DNA of 64,000 nt from Silene latifolia (taxonomy: Eukaryota; Streptophyta; Magnoliopsida; Caryophyllales; Caryophyllaceae), in NCBI RefSeq assembly GCF_048544455.1, contig NC_133538.1:36147469-36211468 (forward strand), given 5' to 3'. The notes under the pieces are model-generated. The model made no database searches. It was not told where the DNA came from and worked only from the letters and a program-made list of their open reading frames with translations. Below, piece after piece: positions 22,311 to 35,289 of this stretch (the stretch's first letter is position 1; each line of letters starts with the position of its first letter). The position numbers and the translations under genes were made by a program.

Positions 22311-25300
22311 AAGAAACTTCGTCCCGAAGTTTAACCATAACAGAAACACATCATGTAACACTCCAACATAACCCACACAACGCATAACCAATATAGCCAA
22401 ACTGAGAAATCACACATGAAAGTATAAAGATTTTACAATCCTACCCTCCTTAAACATGGTTACGTCCCCGTAACCTTCATTATTATAACAAAAGTTCTCA
22501 AACTACTGCTAACAACTGAAAGAGGATAAAAGATTCACAACTCACGTTCAAGTTAACTAATCCCTACTAAAGACAATCAATATACAAGCTCTCTCAAGGA
22601 AGCTACAGTTACTACTGCTACAGCACATCGCCACGGATCGGAGCAAAAGCCACGTTGAATAACTTAAGACATTTCAGTATTAATCTAAACACTCTTCATA
22701 TCAATCAATACATGCAATAACATTCACAGGATTCGCTTGTCAATCTAATTTATACATTACTACTCAGGTTACAAAGATGAAGATGCTTAGGTGCTCACAT
22801 ATGGTTCATGTCAAATAGCATATTTTCCAAGAAATATTGGTCGAATGACGAATGACGAATGCACATTGATTCAAATTTTACAAGCTTATTGGTCGAGTCA
22901 GTCAAGCGAGTAAACAACGATATTGGAAAGTTAACATACAATACTATCATACATAAAATTTCATTCTTGGTGTTAAATATATTTAAACTGCACCCAACAC
23001 CATGACATAAAAGATTAAATGTATTTAACTACACCAATTTTACAAATATTCATTACATATCATGCTAATATCAACATACCATGTTAACACACAACTCACT
23101 TAAATCACCACATTACATTTCCCGTTTTGACATTCGTAACTAACCACAACCCACTAATTCACTACATGAACGAACAACATGACTAAATTAACCCACTATT
23201 TGTGACTCCGTTCTAGCTTCATTCCCCGACTAGCAAATATCATGAAATCATACAACCGGACACCGGTTTGGAAATCTCATTCCGAATTTATACTCACACG
23301 ACAAAATTTAACTTCATTTTCAAAACTTTTACTTTCAAACTGGACGGTGAATAACTTTCTTAACATAAATCTTATAACAGAGCCATCCATAGAATCCATT
23401 TAACTCAAAATCAGATAAACTTAATGTTGGAATATGTGTCCTCCGACAATAATGCGATCACGACTGTTGATCATGATGATCACATGTTTAAGTCTCATTA
23501 AAATGAATACAATTGGGAAGTAATATTGTTACTGTCAACTGGTCAACATATATCGGTAATGATTGGCTGACTAGAGTTTGACATTACTGTCGTGTGACGG
23601 TGGTGATCAGTTGACCCCCTAGGTCATACCTAAAGGGCAATACTCTTAATTGATTATTTAATTAATCGTATAATGTTACGAGTTAATTAAATTACTTGAA
23701 AATTGACGGACGATTTTGGAAGTAAAATTTACGTATCAAATTGAAATGTGATTAAATGAGATACGGTCTGAGTAATTGAATTGTATCATTACTCGGATGA
23801 AATAATTGTTTAATGTAACAATTAAATTGAATGAATTGTTATAAATACAATCAGTTGTGATTTATAAATTGGTAAAATTTTTGGCACAAGTAAATATGAA
23901 ATTACTAAGTCAATTTTTGTATGTGACGTATTTTTATTAATACGTTGATTTTTAATATGTTAAAAATACATAACAAATATATGTGACATGTGACATGTAA
24001 CATATAGACAATTGACAAAAATAATATGGAATCCATATTATAGAATGGGCCGAAAATTAGAAGGGTTTATACTAATTATATGTTGCTTGTAATTAGTGGA
24101 AAACACAATGATTAAAAGGAAACCTAGCCATGCAAGCCTATTGTTCCTTGTGAAGAACAATTTCTCCATGCATTGGCTCACCCTAAAGCTCCTCTTACAC
24201 GGTTTTGGGGAAGCAAATGTGATCATTGTTTTTTCTTTAATTTTGCCTAATAATATACTAAAGGTAGTGTATTATTTCCATTCCATTCACTCATCCAAAA
24301 ACACAAGTTCTAGTGAGAAGAAAAATCCTCTCTTCTTCTCTCTTAAAAACCGAAATTTATAAGAGTTTTATAAAAGTTTTTGGTTCAATTTTCTACTAAA
24401 ATTAATATTATACTAGTATTGTAATATTAATTAGATTAAGTGTTAAGCCTTGGGTATAATACATAGGGAGAGATCTTACACTTAGATCTTTATTCTTCCA
24501 TTGGAAAAGCTCAAGAACAAGAAGAGAAAGGTGATCTCTCTTGTGCCCTAATAGCCGAAATCTACTATGTAAGGACATGATTTCTCCTCTATTTATATTA
24601 TTGTTTGCATGCATAAGATCCGTAATTAATTTTATGACAAATTATTTAGACATATAAGAGTATGTTAACATGTATATGAATCTACATTTCCTTCACTTAA
24701 CTCAATTCCTTCAAACAATACGAGCTTAGGTGTCGACTCATATTTCGTAATTTACAGGTTCATCTTATTCATTTCAGTCCTATATTTACTAATGAACGAC
24801 TATTACCTCAACATCAGGATTTTAGTTGCACTTCTTTACTCAGTTATATTCACGGCTAACACGACTACAGCTTTAATCGGAGACCTTTTAGATAGTACAC
24901 ATTCCCTGGTGACGTCTCATCAAAGCATACGATTCGTACCATGATGTAAAGCAAGTAACTACAAATTAACTGTGTTCAATCAAAATTTTACCTCTTTATT
25001 ACAGATCTATTTATCACGAGTTGCATGGTCACACAAAAGTATAAGTACCAACTCAATCACATGTTAAATTTTAAAACGATTTATCACGTCATAAGAACTA
25101 GACAAGAGTCTAACCATATAGTCAATATAAGAAGATTATTAGTTTAGATCGGAGGCACATTATAAAATTCCCTGTTAAACTCCTTACGGAACCATCGACT
25201 GTGCGTCATGAGTAATTAACTTAATAATGTAGAAGTCAAACAACTGAAATTACAATTGAGTATTAATGGTTATATGATTCACAATAACAACAAAATTACT

Positions 25301-27633
25301 TCCATATCACACATATGTTTAACATTTTAGCAACCATACCATTCAATTGTATCCATCAACTCAAAGATAATTCAATTTCAAAAAAATAAAAGATATCGCA
25401 TAAACAACTTAAACATGTACATATACCATCATATAACTTGTAAAACATTATCTATGACAAAAGATTAGTAAGGTGAACAAGTTCTCCGGTTTGCACGGTT
25501 TGAACAAATAGGCAACTCGCGGCTCAATTAAACGTAACTATAACGACTATCATTTAAACATACGCATAACATGTGAATCATCAAAGGGTTATCTCATTAT
25601 AATTCATAGCGACGGTTCGAGAATATATTTCAAATATCGTAACTATATCGTAACTATATCAAACTATATTTCAAATATCGTGACAATTGCAACAATCACT
25701 TTAGCATTTCATGACAACACAACTATGAACATATCCAATAAGGAGCAACAACACTATTTTATTATCATATCATAAGTTTAGGTTCAACTGAAATAAATTA
25801 ATGCAATGAAAGTAATAAGTATAACTATAGGCACACAGACTCACATAAAAGACATTAGAACTCAGATGACATCCTACATGTGTGAACATTTAGACATACT
25901 TATTACTACCATCCATGTGTAAACGTTTAAACATAATTATTATAAATATTCATGCGAGTATATTAGAACAATCAAGTTAACATTTAACGCCACCAACTTT
26001 ACCAAGATATGACAATATAGTTTTATATTTATATATATCCGACCACTATTCAAATATGATGAACACACCAGAGATATTATAACATGTCAAGCATAAAATA
26101 TGCAAACAATTGGACTCGTATAAAATATTTCACCCTCGATTAAGAATCAAATTAAGTTATTCAATTTCACTCATACTATCATGCCAACAATGTTATAAAC
26201 TAAACTTTAATTTTTTTTTATCACTAGTTAAGATACATAACCAATGAATATGTGTGCTACTATCATCATATAAGGACACTATAATTTCACATTAATAAGG
26301 CTCATGAAATAATCGAACAACTGCATGAAAACTCAACATAGCATTCACATTTTAAAAGTTATGATTCACGTTGTAACTTCCAAAACAAATCACGAATAAA
26401 TAACCGTTCAACGAAAACTTGAGTTATATTACTTTTTATAACATACAGAGAGTTAATAATTCGTGAGAAAAAGAATGAGGTCCAAAGCTCAAGAATTCAA
26501 TTTTTAAAGGATTTTACAACTCAGTTGGTCCAAACAAGTATGTGACAGCAATTGGTCCGAAACTTGGGTCAGTTTGCAAAACTTACTATTTAATATAGAG
26601 ACATCAAGAATTTTCGTGGCTTATCAATTTGAAAACATATGCGAATCTTCTGATCGATGGAGTTGGAATTATGCAAAAATTATTAATACAATTTAAATGA
26701 GGATTTTTACAAAATCTTTGGTCGAAACATCACTGCACAGGAACTTCCTGACCACAACCCACTAAAATATTTGTTACTCCTAATCCGTATATCCTATAAG
26801 CATGAAACCAACGCCAAATGAACACTAACTCACGAGGCTATCTCTCATAAAATTTTCATCCATAGGAAATAAACAGAAAAGAAATGGCAGAAAGGTCAAT
26901 TAAAGAGTAAAATCAAACAAAACGAGTTTCAGCACTAGGTCATTCTTTACTATGTTACAAGCTCTTATGAACATACTATGTATACTAACCCATCCCAACT
27001 TAAATCTCACACTTTGTACTTATGTAAACATCTATCCCATAGAATCCCTTCGCATCTCGATCTACTCCTTACATCTAAATCACGATTGCTATGACTAGAA
27101 ACAAGCAATTCAATAGTGTTTCTGATTACTATCACAATACAATACTAGCATGGCTTCGGGATCACATATCCGCATATCACTAGACATAATAGCACTATCA
27201 ACACGTCATTCACATCCATCCAGATAAATATCATCAATTCGCAATTATTTTCACGCTCACGATTACCACAATCCAACACTTCATTGATTATCAATCTCAA
27301 CACGAAAATTTATTTCTCATCTCCACAACATCATATGATCACGTCATCATTCATACAAAATACTTACCGTAACGTTGTCCTGCAGAATGGTTAGAATATA
27401 TGGGTCTCAAGGTATACATCAACTCGATTATATCCAAAGTTTTCCTTCTAACTACCTCATTCACTCAATTTTCTCTCGGGTTACCTGTTCAAAACGAGAG
27501 GGCAAAAGAGCACGTATTAAGGGCGCCTTCTTAACCGCACTGTGAGCTCCTAACGATTTATTCCCAGGGGTTCATTTTATTTAGACACATCCTACGTTCA
27601 TTGGGTTCATTGGTTTAGGCCTGAGGATCGTTC
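22311..27633. other. Coding-free interior of the gypsy-type element
   Basis: AT-rich sequence with no frame resembling gag, protease, RT or integrase on either strand. It holds the solo LTR at 23425-24695. Small local repeats exist, for example gaatgac triplets near 22850 and a duplicated atatttcaaatatcgt near 25625-25680. Nothing else is supported. Confidence 0.6.
23425..24695 (+). repeat. Solo copia-type LTR (1271 bp)
   Basis: It starts TGTTGGAATATGTGTCCTC, related to the LTR start of the element at 8885-17677, and ends ..TTCCTTCA. It is flanked by the perfect duplication CTTAA (23420-23424 and 24696-24700). No internal domain is present, so it is the product of LTR-LTR recombination. An 88-codon frame (24096-24362) inside it has no recognisable domain. 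Confidence 0.85.
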
Positions 27634-27645
27634 GCTCTGATACCA
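27634..27645 (-). other. Primer binding site of the gypsy-type element, initiator tRNA-Met
   Basis: The minus strand reads TGGTATCAGAGC, three bases after the LTR end at 27649. Confidence 0.92.
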
Positions 27646-27648
27646 CTT

Positions 27649-29658
27649 TGTAACACCCCGATTTATGAAGGAGCCTTTAGCAAGACATTCCCTAATAAAC
27701 CGGACTGTTACCATCTCGGTTTCCCGAGGTAGTGAATAACAAATTAAACTCCAAGGCAAAATATATAATTACTTTAACTTAATTATTACAAAACCTCTTT
27801 TACATCAAATTACAAGGAACTAACATAAATGAAAGTGAAAGTCTTCTAAATGATGATCTAGCTACTAAGTCTTCGATCCAGTGTTTCACGCCCATCAAGC
27901 TCCCAACCTATCTCATAAACCTGTCAAGCCTGCTCCCCAATATTTGGATCGTCACATGTGTTCACGAATACACAGGGTCAACCACGAGGTTGAGTAGGGA
28001 ATACAATGAAACAACAAAATATGATATGCATGCTCCTCCGTCACCTCCATCTCCATCTCAACTCATATCTCATAACCCGAACACCCACCATACCGATCCC
28101 CTAGACTATATATCGACCGTAGCCGATCCGCACTTCCTTGTTGAGGACACCAGGGCAAGTCCTGCAGAACCCGCCCGGGCCTTATCACAACATCATCTTC
28201 ACCACACCACATCACCACAACATCCTCCATCTCCAATGCATATGAATGCTCAAAAGAAATTAATGCAACACAATATATATATCTTTGAACCGATCAATCA
28301 TAAAATCATGCCGGTTACCAAATGTTGTGATAACATACTCAATACGATCAATTCACGATCAATCACCTTCCAAGATATAAATCATAACGTAAATCAACAG
28401 CCACGAAGCAAGTCAACGTTTACAGTTTGGTCATACGAAACACAAACAAGTCAACACAATTCAACATCAACGATAATAAGTCAAGTGTATTTCCCTACCT
28501 TTTCGCAATCCAAGCACACACAAGCAATCACTTATGATCCTTCACTTATCCATCACCTACATAATATAATTATATATAATTACCATCTACTCAGTCAATT
28601 AATCATGCACATAACCTAGACTCATCATAACTTAATAGGAATATCAATTTAAAGAACAAACACGACTTTTCCTGATTTTCCTGCTCATGGCAGACTCGGT
28701 ATAAAATGAATAACTAATTCCATAAAATTCGAATTGATGCAAGGCCAATTGAATTGGAACCCCATGAGTCTTAGCTACAATGTATATCTAACGTGTTTTT
28801 CTCAAATTCCAAACTTATCAAGGGTTTTCAGACTGATTTCCAAAAACTGACAGAAACCGTCGCATAAAATGTATTGATTCATAAAACGAGTTTGACAAAT
28901 GATTCTTAAGTAAAACCAACGCCTAACTCATCTAAACTCTTTAAATTAAATATATGAAAAAGACCCAGCACCAATTCAATATCTAAATTATGTTTTAGAA
29001 GTAATCTTTCAGCCTCTACTGATTTACGGACTTTTTAGATAGACGTTCACAAATAATTTCTTCAGGAAAAACTACACGGTGAAATGCTACCAATTTTCAA
29101 AGGCATAAACTAGGCTTGGAATAAACATGAGTCTCTTCTTTAAATTTTTGCATCCCACGGCTTTAGGACAGGTAAAACACTCAAATAACACAGACCAACG
29201 AATCTGTAAATTGCTGTAACTATTCCATTCATTTATCTCATACAATTTATAATCAAAAACCCCCAAACCAATTCTAGGGTTACGAAAATTATCCCAATAC
29301 TACTATAATTATGCTAATAATTGAATAAAGAGGTAATAGGATAGTCTACTTACGAAATAGGATGAGAATAGGGTTTGAGAAATCGCCTCGCAATTCCTCA
29401 CGCTCTCCTTCACACACGGCTCCCTCTTCTCTCTTTTCTCTCTTTTCTCATGGTTAAAATGAATATGGTGATAGGGAGATTAGGGTTTGGTTAGATGGGT
29501 TATACATATAGGATAGGTGCTATTATGACGATACGGCCCTAGCCTAGTTAGATTAATTAAAACCCGAGTCACATAATTACTCGAGTCACAAATACACTAC
29601 ACGACCCAGCTGGTAACTCGGCCTAATATAATATCATATTAAAATACCGGGTATTACA
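27649..29658 (-). repeat. 5' LTR of the gypsy-type element (2010 bp)
   Basis: It matches 20281-22295 closely. It begins at 29658 with TGTAATACCCGG on the minus strand. A 209-codon plus-strand frame (27990-28619) crosses it but is low in complexity and is disrupted in the partner LTR. Confidence 0.92.
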
Positions 29659-30878
29659 TTTGGAGACAACAAAAAAGGTGAAGTAATTGGTATTGGTAAA
29701 GTCGGAAGTCTCTTTCACATTCCATTGATGATGTGCTGCTTGTAAAGGGTCTCAAACACAATTTGATTAGTATTTCTCAATTATGTGACAAAGGAAATAA
29801 AGTTGAATTTCATGCAAACCTTTGTTATGTAATCAAAGAAAGTACAAATGAAATTGTTCTTCAAGGTAAGAGAGTCAATAACATTTATGTGGCTGACTTA
29901 GGAAGCATTCCTAGGGAAACCATTAAATGTTTGTCGGTAATGCAAAACGATCCTAATTTATGGCATAAGAGGTTTGGACATGTTGGCTTTTCATCTCTAA
30001 ACAAACTTTACAAACTCGATTTAGTGGAAGGTCTACCTTCTATGAAGTTTGAAATTGACGGAGTTTGTGATGTTTGTGCTCGATGCAAACATGTCCGAAG
30101 TTCTTTTAAATCTAAAAGGGTTGTTAGCACCACCAAGCCTCTAGAACTCATTCACATGGATTTGTGTGGTCCGATGAGGATTAGAAGCCGAGGTGGAAGT
30201 CTTTATGTATGTGTTCTAGTGGACGATTATTCACGGTTTGTTTGGACTTTATTTTTACATGCTAAAAGTGAAACTTTTGAAGAATTCCACGTTTTGATTA
30301 AGAAACCCCAAAACAAACTCTGTCACAAATTGATCTCCATTAGAACCGGCCATGGAAGAGAATTTGAGAATGATTCGTTTATATCTTTTTGCAGGGAACA
30401 TGGTATTGATCATAACTTTTCTGCTCCTAGGACACCGCAACAAAATGGTGTAGTGGAAAGAATGAATAGAACTTTGGAGGACATGACCATATCCATGCTA
30501 CTTTGTAGCGAGTTACCTAGAAACCTTTGGGCCGAAGCTGTGAACACAACTTGTTATATTCGTAACCGTGTTGCTATTAGATCTATCCATAAGAAAACGC
30601 CTTATGAGCTTCTATATGGGCGAAAGCCAAACATTTCACATTTCCGCTGTTTTGGATCAAAATGCTATGTTCATAACAATGGCAAAAATAATTTGGGAAA
30701 ATTTGATCCAAGAAGCGATGAGGCGGTTTTCATTGGATATTCAAGCGAAAGCAAGGCCTATAAAGTTTACAATAAAAGAACTATGTGTTTTGAGGAAAGT
30801 GTACATGTAATTTTTGATGAAACTAATGTGCTAACGCTGAATTGCAGGATGATGAGGACATTGAGATTGGATTTATAA
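29659..30878 (+). pseudogene. SIRE-type protease end and integrase (damaged)
   Basis: After the insertion the protease resumes with FGDNKKGEVIGIGKVG. A frameshift near 29715 precedes GLKHNLISISQLCDKG. The integrase follows: HHCC zinc region (LWHKRFGHVGF, CDVCARCK), first catalytic Asp in HMDLCGPMRI, then RTGHGREFEN, where the second catalytic Asp of the usual DHGREF is replaced by Gly. The catalytic Glu is in PQQNGVVERMNRTLEDM. The C-terminal part has the copia GKF and FIGYSSESKAYKVYN words. The 381-codon frame from 29733 is open, but the lost Asp should make it inactive. Confidence 0.88.
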
Positions 30879-31386
30879 GAACTGATCCACCTGAACTAGA
30901 GGAGAATCCCTCATCGTTGGAAGGAACAGGTGCAGAACAGTCCACGAATTCAGGGGGAAATGAATGAACACGTAACTGTCCGATCCTGGAAAATCACCAA
31001 GTTCAGGGCGTGTGCGAACAAACAAATTTACAAGGTCTAATGAGACAAATCAAGCCTCCAGTAGCTCAGATACGTCGAGAAAGACAAATACAGATGTTGA
31101 GCAGAATCGAACAGAACCCAGTACTGTTTAGTTTACAAATACGAATGACGAACAAAATCGAACAGAATTCAGTACTGTTCAATCTACACCAGAAACAGAA
31201 ACATTTGTTCCTCGACGTTGGAAGCATCAAAGTTCACATCCAATGGATAACATTCTGACTGACATCCATGAGGGAGTCAAAACTAGATCTTCATTAAGAA
31301 ATTTTTGTGCTCATTATTCATTCTTATCAGAATTAGAACCTTCTAATATTAATGATGCTTTAACTGATCCTGATTAGGTTATTGCT
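30879..31386 (+). pseudogene. Integrase-RT linker of the SIRE-type element
   Basis: This connecting region of copia pol is rich in Gln, Asn and Ser. A degenerate gaacagaacccagtactgtt-like word occurs twice (31105-31180). It ends SELEPSNINDALTDPD with an in-frame TAG at 31375-31377 just before RT. Confidence 0.65.
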
Positions 31387-32862
31387 ATGCAGGAGGAGTT
31401 TAACCAATTTGAACGAAGGAAAGTGTGGCACCTGGAACCACGTCCAAGAGATCGTTCTGTCATAGGAACGAAATGGGTATTTCGAAACAAATTGGATGAT
31501 GCAGGTGTGATTGTGAGAAATAAGGCTAGACTTGTAGTGCAAGGATACAATCAACAGGAAGGGATCGATTACGATGAAACCTTTGCACCCGTGGCAAGAC
31601 TTGAAGCCATTCGTCTCCTTATTGCTTTTGCCGCTCACATGGGTATCAAACTCTTTCAAATGGATGTTAAGACCGCGTTTCTTAATGGATATTTGCAAGA
31701 GGAAGTGTATGTTGAACAACCTCCCGATTTTTTAGATAGTAATTTTCCTAATCATGTTTAAAAATTAGAGGCACTTTATGGTCTTAAACATGCACCTAGG
31801 TCTTAGTATGATAGACTATCAAAGTTCCTTATCGAAAATGGCTTTCAAAGAGGTTCAGTTGACAAAACACTATTTCTAAAACCGGTGAAGGAGGACTTAT
31901 TAGTTGTTCAAATTTATGTAGATGATATCATTTTTGGAGCAACTAATGATGTTTTATGTGCATATTTTTCCAATCTTATGCAATCGAAGTTCGAGATGAG
32001 CATGATGGGCGAGCTAGGATTCTTTTTGGGTCTTCAGATAAAGCAAACCACACATGGCATAATGATTCATCAAAGAAAATATATCAAGGAGATGCTAAAG
32101 AAATTTGGTATGACTACAGCTAACCCATTTCCTACACCTATATGTTCTACACTCAAGCTTGACAAAGATGAAAAAGGTAAAAGTGTAGATGAAAAGGTGT
32201 ATCGACGTATGATAGGTTCACTTTTATATCTCACAGCTAGTCGTCCAGATATTCTTTATAGTGTTTGTTTGTGTGCCCGGTTTCAATAAAATCCCAAAGA
32301 ATCACATTTAACAGTTGTAAAGCGTATTCTTCGATATTTGATTGGAACTCAGGACTTATATTTATGGCATCCTATGGATTGCAATTTCACTCTCACGGGG
32401 TATTCAGATGCAGATTATGCAGGTTGTTCAGTTGAAAGAAAGAGTGCATCTGGTATTGCCACCTTTGTAGGACCATGTCTTATCTCTTCGGCTTCCAAGA
32501 AACAAAATACGGTTGCTCTATCTACTGCTGAGAGTGAATATATCGCTGCCGCTCAATGTTGTGCTCAAATCCTATGGGTAAGACAACAGCTGCGGGATTA
32601 CGGTATGATCATTAATTGTGTTCCCATTCTTTGTGATAACACTAGCGCAATTAATATTTCTAAAAATCCCGTTCAGCATTCCAAGACGAAACACATTGAT
32701 ATTCGTCATCATTTTCTTCGTGATAACGTAGAAAAAGGGAACATAAGCTTAAAATTTTGTAAAACCGAAGATCAGTTGTCCGATATTTTTACTAAACCAT
32801 TGGCTCGAGAACAATTTGAGAAAATCCGATTAGAATTAGGTCTTTTGAATAGCAGCTCGTAG
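31387..32862 (+). pseudogene. SIRE-type reverse transcriptase and RNase H, three internal stops
   Basis: One reading frame carries the whole copia RT-RNase H. RT has [43 protein letters not shown] and the catalytic YVDDIIFGAT. RNase H has GYSDADYAGC, STAESEYIAA, CDNTSAINISKNP, HSKTKHIDIRHHF, and ends FTKPLAREQFEKIRLELGL. Stops interrupt it at 31759-31761, 31804-31806 and 32287-32289, but the frame does not shift. All catalytic motifs remain readable. Confidence 0.9.
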
Positions 32863-33254
32863 TATCTTTCGTCCCAAAAATTAATACCTCAATGATTGAC
32901 TAGATTGGAAGATGTCGTGATTATGTGTCAATAATTCAACTCATGAGATTTTAAGTTGACGTGCATTCTGCTTACTCTAGTCGGTTTTTTTCATATAGAC
33001 TAGTTATAAGTTGATTATCTATGAATTGTTACTGTCTTACGTAATCAAGCTTTTTTCCTGGCAAAAGATAAACTCAACAATTCCCAAACCTATCATAAAT
33101 CTACCCAACAAGCCCAAGCCCATATGACCAAAACCCAAATAAACTCCATATAAACCCTCCCCTCACCCGTCAAATACCCTCAACCCAACTCAAAATCCCC
33201 AAATTAAACCTAACCCCAAAAATCCCAAATCACTCCCCTTGTTCCGCGGCAACT
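32863..33254. other. Spacer between RNase H and the env-like region
   Basis: Non-coding, with a pyrimidine- and CCAA-rich stretch at 33070-33240. A splice acceptor or internal promoter for the next ORF could be here, but none is identifiable. Confidence 0.4.
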
Positions 33255-34862
33255 ATGGCGAAAAAGAAAACCAAAGCCGCCTCCAACCGCTCCAAGCTTC
33301 CTTCTTCAACCATACCTGAGAACCGCACCTCACCGAAAACCACACCCACCACCTTAACCCAGCCGGAAACAACCCCTATACCCACATCAACTCCACCTAA
33401 ATCAAAAGCCCCAACATCTCAACCAATTGATCCCTCTGCCACCATAACCACTCGTTCTAAAACAGTGCATGCAACCGCTTTTGCGCCGCCATCTACGGAA
33501 TTCGAGGAATCGCCATCTCCATCTGAAGAGCCTAAAGCTTCAAAACGTCCCACAAAGCTTATAAAAGGGGTCCGGATATGTGAACCCGAGGATGGTAATC
33601 GGGTTGTTCCCGCTAGTGTGTCCGGGAAAGGTAAAGGGAAGATGGTGTATGGGGATGACGAAGGATCTGAGGATGAAGAGTGGACTATTAATCTTTATAA
33701 GAGTTTGAAACCTTTGGAGCAGTTGAAAAAGGGAATGGGGCGGTCCCTTAAAAGAAAATACCCGGATTCTCCGGAGTCTGACGATGATGCTACGGCAGAT
33801 GGTGCTCCCGTCATGAAAGCTACACTGCTGTCTGCCATGGATAATGATAAAGTTCTTGATTTTCTTCGGTCTGTGGATATGTCTGACACGGAGTTCAGTA
33901 TGTGTCAATGATTACTTGCTCATTCTATTCTCCCAGGCCGTTACTACCCGCTTCCATGGTTAGAATCTAAACCCGCCTTTTCTTTTTTTCTTGATCTCCT
34001 TAATGCCCAAAAGTGGACTTCCATGTTTACTGCTCATTCTGTAGTATTTATCCCGGAAATTCTGCAATTTTATCAATCAGTGGCGGTGAATAACCAGGGT
34101 ACTCTCCTATCTGCTAAAATAAATGGTAGGACTTTTGTCTTAAGAGCCGCTGAGCTTGCTCACATGTTTAACATTCCCTTTACTGGCTTGGATATTCTTC
34201 CTCAAAATAGTTGTCCGGGGTTGGCTGAGCTGGATGCCCTCATGGTTCTTCAATATTTTGATCCCACTGCTACTATAGACGGTCACATTAGACCGAGCAT
34301 TCTTGATGCTCCTCATCAATTTCTATATAATGTTATCCGCCGAACCGTCACTCCCCATCCTCATTCACGTGGTTATTGTCATATCTCTGATCTGTTGCTT
34401 ATGTATCATCTTATGATGAAGAAACCCGTCAATCTGGCTGTTATTATGTTTCATTATATCCGTGAGGTTGCAGCTGAAGTTCAGAAAACAAACAGCAAGA
34501 AGGCACGGGAATTGCCCTATGGGATGTGGTTGAGCCATGTGTTTTGGCAGTTAAAACTTTTGTCAGATGATAGTTTCTGTGTTGCTTTGGATGATCGTAT
34601 GGGAGATGGGCTGATGGGTCAAATGCACATTCGGGTTGTTGATGATCAGCTACATGGGTTGCGCAGTAACGCTTCGAGTGCTGCTAGGACTAGTACAGGT
34701 GGTTTTGGTGCTCTTGGATTGAAGATGGATGATCTCTCGGATACCATGGCTGGTGGCTTGGGCACGCTTTTAGATGAATTGGTGGCCATTAGAGAACTCC
34801 TTGAACAACTCACCGTTATTCCTGACCTCCTCAAACAACTTTTAGCCCGCCTTCCCAACTAG
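33255..34862 (+). pseudogene. SIRE env-like ORF, one in-frame stop
   Basis: Two frames, 33255-33911 (218 aa) and 34023-34862 (279 aa), are in the same phase and separated only by the TGA at 33909-33911. Read through, they give about 535 codons. The N-terminal part is rich in Lys, Pro, Thr and Ser with an acidic patch (DDEGSEDEEW). The C-terminal part has a globular region (VFIPEILQFYQS, FVLRAAELAHMFNIPF) and ends in a Leu-rich helix (LLDELVAIRELLEQL). The position downstream of pol matches the env-like gene of SIRE elements. I see no signal peptide and no obvious membrane anchor. Its true role is unknown. Confidence 0.7.
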
Positions 34863-35276
34863 ACCTCCCCTGCCCCACCCTTCTTTTGCTTCCTTCTTAT
34901 TGCTGGTTATGTATTATTCGTACTTTTCTTAGTGGTCTGTACTTATTTCGATGATGTCTTTTGACTGTGTCCGGTAGGTGCACTGACACTTAACTGACCG
35001 TGGGGCGATGCGTTGACACATTTTGACCGTCCTTCTCCTTTTGATGATGTCAAGAGGGGGAAAGATTTAGGGACTCTAGTGTACTTAGTAGCTGCTGATA
35101 TTAGACCTATACCTATGATAATCTCGACTTTGTTTCATGAACTTTGGTTTAGTAGTTATTTTACTGATCGTATTGTTTCCTATTTCTATTGTTATTGCTG
35201 TCTTGGATTTTCTTGAATGTTTGCAGGAGTATTCTATTATTGAGGGGGAAATTTTATTTAGGGACTTGCCATCATC
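34863..35276. other. 3' untranslated stretch of the SIRE-type element
   Basis: T-rich, no gene. It includes a purine-rich gagggggaaa word near 35244, a second possible purine tract. Confidence 0.45.
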
Positions 35277-35289
35277 AAAGGGGGAATTT
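35277..35289 (+). other. Polypurine tract of the SIRE-type element
   Basis: aaagggggaa directly precedes the LTR start TGTTGCATTT. Confidence 0.85.

Larger units (their letters stand above)
20281..29658 (-). mobile_element. Non-autonomous gypsy-type LTR element (LARD-like)
   Basis: Two LTRs of about 2010 bp flank a 5.35 kb interior. On the minus strand the LTR starts TGTAATACCCGG and ends CGGGGTGTTACA. An initiator tRNA-Met site follows the 5' LTR (27645-27634), and a purine tract AAGGAGGGTAGAC precedes the 3' LTR. This LTR/PPT style resembles Ty3/gypsy chromoviruses. I find no gag or pol frame in the interior, so it is probably a large retrotransposon derivative. It splits the SIRE protease. 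The flanking repeat tttggagacaa (20269-20279 and 29659-29669) is 11 bases, longer than the usual 4-6. Confidence 0.82.

Noticed and set aside
27990..28619. 209-codon plus-strand frame
   Set aside because: It lies wholly inside an LTR, is His/Ser/Gln-rich low complexity, and is broken in the otherwise near-identical partner LTR.
33255..34862. Calling the SIRE extra ORF a true envelope protein
   Set aside because: No signal peptide, membrane anchor or fusion-like segment can be seen. Only its position supports the name.
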